Assembly (NCBI RefSeq): GCF_949987515.2
Contig: NC_082689.1
Coordinates: 68,694,267-68,758,266 of the forward strand
Source of the DNA: Delphinus delphis
Lineage: Eukaryota > Chordata > Mammalia > Artiodactyla > Delphinidae
DNA length: 64,000 nucleotides
Direction: 5' to 3'
Of the stretch, positions 58,311 through 64,000 are shown one piece after another; within the stretch, counting starts at the first letter, position 1, and every line of letters begins with the position of its first letter. The notes under the pieces were generated by a model. That model had not been told where the DNA came from. It was given only the letters and a program-made list of their open reading frames with translations, and made no database searches. The position numbers were made by a program, and so were the translations under genes.

Positions 58311-58646
58311 TTCTACAGAGGAATTAATGTAGCATTTCCAGGTTTGCTTACCTTTTTGCCAAACAGTTTCGCATTTTCATGGCATTTACTATCAACAAAC
58401 TAGAACCAGGGTGTGTGTTTTCATCTTTCTTACTTTTCCAGAACTATCAATTTTTGTATTTCTGTGGGTAGCCTGGCAGTCTTACTATATTATTAAGCTT
58501 TTCAAATAGCAGTATTAAGACATATAAACTATTTACACTTCCTTGAACACTTAAGATATTTCACTCACAAGTAAAAGCCCAGAATTTGGGTCTGAAAAGT
58601 CTTTAAGAATTTAGCAATTCTTGCTTCCAAACAGCATGATTAATTT
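58311..58646. other. No recognised element (about 335 bp)
   Basis: Unique-looking AT-rich sequence. Confidence 0.4.
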
Positions 58647-58659
58647 GGGATGTGATTTT

Positions 58660-58865
58660 TTTTTTTTTTTTTGCGGTACACGGGCCTCTCACTGTTGTGG
58701 CCTCTCCCGTTGCAGAGCACAAGCTCCGGACGCGCAGGCTCAGCGGCCATGGCTCACGGGCCCAGCCGCTCCGCGGCATGTGGGATCTTCCCGGACTGGG
58801 GCACGAACCTGTGTCCCCTGCATCAGCAGGTGGACTCTCAACCACTGCGCCACCAGGGAAGCCCT
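58660..58865 (-). mobile_element. CHR-2-type SINE, antisense
   Basis: Poly(T), TTGCGGTACACGGGCCTCTC, GGCCATGGCTCACGGGCCC, an antisense B box, and end CACCAGGGAAGCCCT. GGGATGTGATTTT occurs at 58647-58659 and 58866-58878 as an exact target-site duplication. Confidence 0.97.
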
Positions 58866-58878
58866 GGGATGTGATTTT

Positions 58879-59188
58879 AAAACATTACTATGGTTCAACT
58901 TCTCCCCCTGTATATTGTTAAACTTTGGTAAAAATGGAGGAGGGATGTTTATAAACCATAATTTTACTATTAATCCTACATGTAAAATCTCTCCAATTCT
59001 TCCCCTTCCACTTTGATTATGTGTGAAACACTTACTTGATCTAATGGATTAAAAAATTAGTTTGAAATTAATAGAAGCATCAGAAAAGTGTTTCCTGATT
59101 TTTTTCACAGTGAGATAGGTGTAAGCTTCGTGAGATTTGGGGAGCAATTAAACATAGGAAAGAGAAGCTGCCGGATAGGAGAGAAGAA
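58879..59188. other. No recognised element (about 310 bp)
   Basis: No gene or repeat recognised. Confidence 0.4.
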
Positions 59189-59643
59189 TGTATTAGTTTC
59201 CTGGGCTGCCGTAACAAAGAACCACAAACCTGGTGGCTTAGGAACAACAGAACTTTATCCTCTCACAGTTCTGGAATCTACAGGTCTGAAATTAGGCTGT
59301 CAGTAGGGCCATGCTCTAAGACTCTGGCTAGAATCCTTTCTTGCTTCTTCCTAGCTTCTGGTGGTTGCCGTTGATCTTTGGCCCTCCTCGGCTGGCTGCA
59401 TCACTCCTGTCTCTGCCTCTGTCATCACATGGCATCCCCCCACCCCTGCCACCATGTGTCTCTATCCATATTCCCTGCCTTCTTATAAGGACACCAAACA
59501 TATTGAATTAGAGCACACCATAATGACCTCATCTTAACTTGATACATCTTCAAAGACTCTTTCCAAATTAGGCCATATTCTGAGGTACCGGGAATTGGGA
59601 TTTCAACATATCTTTTGGGGGGGGATGCATTTCAACCCATAAC
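59189..59643 (-). mobile_element. MaLR-type solo LTR, antisense, nearly complete
   Basis: TGTATTAGTTTCCTGGGCTG at one end and TTCAACCCATAACA at the other form TG...CA termini. Between them are GGTGGCTTAGGAACAACAG, CTCACAGTTCTGGAATCTAC, CTTCTTATAAGGACACCAAA, TGACCTCATCTTAACTTGAT and ATTCTGAGGTACCGGGAATT. AGAA/AAGA-like bases flank it as a weak target duplication. Confidence 0.85.
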
Positions 59644-60679
59644 AAAGAGCTCAAGGTAGCTTTAAGATATCCATCTGGGACTATCGGCATGCTAGTAAGG
59701 CCACCAATGAAACTGACCCTATAAAAAGAAGGTGGGCTGCGGATGAGAGAAAGCTGGGAACTAAACAGTTTATGGGTGGTATTTTCAGTGCTATCATTTG
59801 TGCTTGCCTGAGGAAGCCACGTAGGCTCTCAGTACCCTGTGGGTCAACAGCATTTCAATGAGTAAGAAGAGATAGGAAAAAAAAAAAGGTGACCAAGAGT
59901 GGACAGAATCTTTGGAGAAAATTAGGAACAGGTGTAATGAATTAAAGGAAAATGGAATTTCAAAAAGGAGAGTTATCAGTTGTGCTGAGTTGATGGTTCG
60001 ACCTGGAAAGGAGATCTTAACACTCAAAACAGTTTTGTTCCAAACATATAATAGGTCATAAATAGATATGTATTTAATTAAAGAAAACTAACAATGAAAT
60101 GACATTTCACATAGCTTGAAGCCGTATGCAGACATTAATTCAACATTGTATTGAGTAAATTTCTGATCTTACCATCACCAGACTTGTTCCCTTGATTGTT
60201 CAATATAAGGTGATCAGAATGCAAATAATGAGGCCACCTGTGTTTGTGTGTATTTGTGAATGTGTGGGCTGCTGTGTGATATCTCAGCAACAACCTGGCC
60301 AAGCCTGGACGTGGGCAAACTGGCTGTTGCCTCCACCTGTTCTGTGGGCTCACCTGCAGCAATGAATGCTTGCAGATCATGTCAGAAAAACAGAGCCGAG
60401 AATGATTATACATGAAATGAGTTGGTCCTGCAATTATAATTGAAGTTGCTAACTAGTCTTAAGATTGCAGTTACAACCTAGAAGTATCTGGGCTTTGTTC
60501 TTTTACTGAGTGACATTTAGAAGGCCAGCGTTATTACACATTAAGGACAAAGGCCATTCAGTAATCTTCCTACCACCTTGCCACTTTACAAATTAAATCT
60601 GGACTTTTTTATTGCTTTTCATCTTAAATTATTTATAAATGAGTCTTTGCAATTCATTGCGTGGCTTCCCATTTGCATT
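59644..60679. other. No recognised element (about 1 kb)
   Basis: Unique-looking sequence with a short TG-rich run (60239-60268). No gene recognised. Confidence 0.4.
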
Positions 60680-60850
60680 GAGGCGGTGGAGTGTAGTGGG
60701 ATGAACACTGGACTGGAAGCTGGCATTCCTGGATTATGATGCTTGTTCTGCCAGTAACTTGCTACATAAATACAAGCTGGTAACTTAACCTCCATGAGGC
60801 CTAGTTTTTCTCATTTGCAAAAAGAACATGCTTTCAAATAAAAAAGTTAA
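60680..60850 (+). repeat. MIR SINE
   Basis: TGGGATGAACACTGGACTGG, GAAGCTGGCATTCCTGGATT, GCCAGTAACTTGCTACATAA and CCTCCATGAGGCCTAGTTTT follow the MIR order. Confidence 0.7.
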
Positions 60851-61377
60851 GGATACAGAATTATTCATATGCTGAGACAGAATAGATATTTAAGGTATTA
60901 AGGGAAATAATGTCAACCTTTATGCTAAACATGGACTGATAATTCCCAGAGAGATTTCATATACCTTTACAGTTACATGAGCTGTTACAGCAGTTTTGAG
61001 GTTACTTTTAGGCAAAGAAGTTAAAAATAATATTTTGCATTGACTCAGTGACTTTTACGTCCAAGAACTTGAAATCATTTTAGAAACTTAATGGAAAGTT
61101 ATGACCAGGAAAGCAGATTTTAAATGGTTTGATAAGAAAGGCATTATATCTTACTGTTTCAGTAAGCAAATTGAAAATGTAACATTTTCCAGTTCTGTTT
61201 TGGGTAGTAGGAGTCAAATAGGAGAAATGCAGAAATTCAGTTAGAAGGAATTAAAAATGGCTTTGAATAGATCAGGAAATAACTGGGTAGTGAGTTTAAT
61301 AATATACCCCATCAAGAGTTAACAGAACTGTTTCCACCAAAGTAACCATGGAGTTTTGAACAATAACAATTAAAACC
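60851..61377. other. No recognised element (about 530 bp)
   Basis: Unique-looking, AT-rich sequence. No gene recognised. Confidence 0.4.
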
Positions 61378-61689
61378 ATTCATTCATTCATTCATTCACT
61401 CAGTCAACTCAGAATGAGTTGCTGAGATCTTCTGTATGCCTAGTACTCTTTTGGTTGCTGGGGATAAGAAAGTGAACAAGTAGAAAACATATCTGTCCTC
61501 ATAAAAATTACATCCCAGTGGGGTGAGATAACAATAAGTGAGCAGATAAATGATGCAAGATCTTTCAGAGAAAGACATGATTTGAAAGAAATATACTACG
61601 GGGATGTAGTAGAGAATGTTGATGTGGGTGAGATGATTTCATTATGGAGGTCACATTTTGCTGAGATCCAACTAATGGGAATAAACCAG

Positions 61690-62225
61690 TGTGGTAGGCG
61701 GTGTCCATGGCTCAATCCTCAAAACCTGTGAATATGTTACTGTATGTGGTAAAATAGAATTTGCAGATGTGATTAAATTGAAGGACTCTGAGATAGGGAG
61801 ATTATCCTGGAAGGACCCAATCTAATCATGTGAGTCCTAAAAACAGAAGAGGAAGGCAGGAGTGTGGGTCAGAGAGATGAGACCAGACAAGGAGTTGATC
61901 TGCTCTTGCTGACGAAGATGGAGAAAGAGGGTGGGAGCCGAGCAATGCAGCAGCCCCTAGAAGCTGAGAACAGCCCTCAGCTCACAGGCTGCAAGAAAAT
62001 GGGGACCTCAGTTATACAGATGTAGAGAACTGAATTTTGTCAACAACCCAAATGACCAGGAAACAGATTCTCCCTTGGAACCTCCAGAAAGAAATGCAGC
62101 CTGCTGATATCTTTGATTTTATTCCAGTGAAACCTATACCAGACTTCTGACCTATGGAGCTGTAAGCTAATAAGTTTGTGTTGTTTTAAAGTACTTAGTC
62201 TGTGTTAATTTGTTATGGCAATGAT
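61690..62225 (+). mobile_element. MaLR-type LTR, sense, inside L2
   Basis: CCTGTGAATATGTTACTGTA, GCAGATGTGATTAAATTGAA, GGACCCAATCTAATCATGTG, a GGAGCCGAGCAATGCAGCAG block, CTTCTGACCTATGGAGCTGT and AATTTGTTATGGCAATGATA in order. Same family as 23150-23625. Confidence 0.8.
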
Positions 62226-62239
62226 AGAAAACACACATC

Positions 62240-62592
62240 TAGTGCCTTTGTCCATTCAGGTTGCTATAACAGAATACTACAGACTAGGTAGTTATAGACA
62301 ACAGAAATTTAGTTTTCACAGTCTAGAGGCTGGAAGTCAGATCAGGCTGTCAGTGTGTTTGAGCGAGGGTCCTATTTCTGCGTCACAAACTACTGACTTC
62401 TTCCTCTATCTTCACAGGTGGACAGGGTTAGGGAGCTTGGTCAGGTCTGTTTGGTAAAAGCACTAATCTCATTCAAGATGGCTCCACCCTCATTGCCTAA
62501 GCACCCCTAAAGCCCCACCTCCTAATACCATCACACTGAGGATCTGTTTTCAACATATGAATTTGGGGGGATGCAAACGTTCAGACCATAGC
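62240..62592 (-). mobile_element. MaLR-type LTR, antisense, inside L2
   Basis: TTGTCCATTCAGGTTGCTAT, AACAGAATACTACAGACTAG, CCCCACCTCCTAATACCATC, ACATATGAATTTGGGGGGAT and TTCAGACCATAGCA match the antisense strand of an MLT1/MST-type LTR. It lies tail to tail with the sense LTR at 61690. Confidence 0.8.
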
Positions 62593-63150
62593 AACTTGCT
62601 TTGTAAAAAAATAAAGTTAAATTTGAGAGAAGAGCATTCTAGTTAGAGCGAACAGCAAATGTAGAGGTCCCAGAGTAGGAACTATAATTAGAGAAAAAAC
62701 CCAAACAATCAAAAGTTCAGTATAACTGAAGAGTAATGAATGAGGGGGAGAGTAACAGGAGACAAAATCAGGGAGGTAGATGGGACAGGACTCAAGGGCT
62801 TTATTGATCTTGGTAGAGAGCTTGGGTTTGTTCTAAATGAAATTCAAAGACACCGGAAGCCTTTAAATCAGAGTATGACATGATACGATTTATATTTTTA
62901 AAAGCATTAGTCTGACTGCCGTGTGGTAAGTGGATTGTAGGAAACAAGAGCGGAAGTGCCAAGGGCCACTAGGAAATCATGTAGTCATCCATGTAAGATG
63001 ATGGTGTATTGGGAAATAACAATAGATACAGAAAGCATAGATGGATTTAGGATACATTTGGAGGTGGAGTTAGCAGCATGAACTGGTGGTTTGGAGCAGG
63101 AAGTCAGTAAAGGAAAAAAATCAAGAATGACTCATGGTTTTGCTTTAAGC

Positions 63151-63644
63151 CATTGGCTGAATAGCAGAGACTTTTTTTTTTTTTTTTTTAATGGGGAAAA
63201 TTGGAGAGGAAGATATAGTCCCTATTGACTCTTGATAATCAACCAGGAAGATGGACTCTCAAACAAAGATTGACCAAAACTAGTCTGGGAATATTTGGAT
63301 TTCATATTTATTACTCAGGGAATGTGGGAGTCTCTCATCGCTTTCTTCAGCATCTTGGTGAAACTTTAGAACATTTTATCAAGTGTGGGTTCCACACAAC
63401 TCAGCTTAATCCCTTTAGGCATCCCTGACAATATGACAGCCAGAGCCCATATGCAGCCCCTATGCCGTGGTTACTCTTTACCTCCAGTTGCTATGGCATT
63501 TCTCCTACTGAGGGATATGATATACTAACAGGTTTCCTTTTCCCTGGGACTTGGCTTTAGAAATGCTATTATTTGGATAAAAAGTGGACTGACAAGACAG
63601 ATTTTAAAAGTAGTAGTCAAATATGCTCTCTGAGAGGAATTAAC
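63151..63644. other. No recognised element (about 490 bp)
   Basis: It begins after a long T tract (63171-63190). No gene recognised in the remaining sequence. Confidence 0.4.
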
Positions 63645-63875
63645 TATTAGAATAATAGTTACAATTTATCGAGATCTTATTCTATGCCAACCACTGAACT
63701 AAGTGGTTTATACCTGCTTTTTATCTAAGGTATATAGTACCTTTAGCTCATTTGCTATATGCAACACCACTATTCAGGGAGGTTAAGTAACTCAAGGTCA
63801 CAGAATGAGGAAGAGTGGATCTGCAATCAAACACAGGCTTGTCATTCTTCATATTTTACATTCTTAACCCCCACA
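63645..63875 (-). repeat. MIR SINE, antisense
   Basis: ATTCTATGCCAACCACTGAA, TAAGTGGTTTATACCTGC, GGGAGGTTAAGTAACTCAAG and GTCACAGAATGAGGAAGAGT follow antisense MIR order. The window ends soon after in a (CA)n-rich run (from 63950). Confidence 0.75.
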
Positions 63876-64000
63876 TGAAATAGTTTTTCCTTGTTGATAC
63901 TTTCCTAATAAATACCTAAAAGTCTACCATTTTATATAACATGTATTTGTGTATTTACACAGAAGCACACCCACACAGACACACAGGTGCATGCACACAC

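Larger units (their letters stand above)
61378..63150 (-). mobile_element. L2 LINE, antisense, split by two MaLR LTRs
   Basis: Left part 61378-61688: (CATT)n end, CTTCTGTATGCCTAGTACTC, GGTTGCTGGGGATAAGAAAG and CATCCCAGTGGGGTGAGATA. Right part 62615-63150: GAGAAGAGCATTCTAGTTAG, GAACAGCAAATGTAGAGGTC, CTTTAAATCAGAGTATGACA, GCATTAGTCTGACTGCCGTG and GAATGACTCATGGTTTTGCT. These are consecutive parts of an antisense L2. The gap holds LTRs in opposite orientations. Confidence 0.75.

Noticed and set aside
1..64000. A new multi-gene biological system such as a defence locus or biosynthetic cluster
   Set aside because: No intact protein-coding genes other than transposon relics were found; nothing supports an operon or gene cluster in this eukaryotic sequence.

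Overview
This is nuclear DNA from a placental mammal, most likely a cetacean (whale or dolphin). The diagnostic evidence is repeat content. There are at least six tRNA-derived SINEs of the CHR-1/CHR-2 type, which begin GGCTTCCCTGGTGG and carry a GGTTCGNNCCC B box. There are also L1 elements whose 3' UTRs are of cetartiodactyl type. Bov-B and Bov-tA, the hallmarks of bovids, were not seen. Hippopotamus is the main alternative. No CpG island, splice-supported exon or intact host protein-coding gene was recognised. The window reads as AT-rich intergenic or deep intronic DNA, and its open reading frames are transposon pieces or chance.

Layout. 0-4.7 kb: old L2, MIR and MER5A relics. 4.55-10.05 kb: a 5.3 kb antisense L1 carrying both ORFs, inserted into a MER20 DNA transposon. 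10.1-10.6 kb: a CHR-1 SINE inside a MIR. 10.6-23.1 kb: a repeat-poor stretch with microsatellites and two unusual local sequence duplications. 23.15-27.4 kb: a MaLR LTR followed by an ancient antisense L1. 27.8-31 kb: SINEs and young L1 3' ends with clear target-site duplications. 31.7-35.5 kb: an LTR, a U6-L1 chimeric retrocopy, and the polyadenylated 3' end of an unidentified antisense retrocopy. 36-42.8 kb: mostly unique sequence with MIR and L1 fragments. 42.9-45.2 kb: an old antisense L1/HAL1-like element. 46-50.5 kb: an antisense, defective endogenous retrovirus with two diverged LTRs, invaded by an L1 tail and a SINE. 50.9-52.45 kb: a deleted Tigger1 transposon hosting two L1 tails and a 240-bp palindrome. 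52.5-54.3 kb: SINEs, MER5 and L2. 54.3-57.8 kb: repeat-poor. 57.8-64 kb: LTRs of several families, including two opposite-strand MaLR LTRs nested in an L2, and MIRs.

No operon-like or novel protein system is present. The most interesting content is structural: a U6-L1 template-switch product, a 166-bp duplication with strongly uneven divergence, a MIR with an apparently templated insertion, a long palindrome inside a Tigger1, and two insertions that consist of poly(A) plus target-site duplication. All subfamily names come from recognising sequence without a database search, so treat them as provisional. Element edges are usually good to about 10-30 bp.
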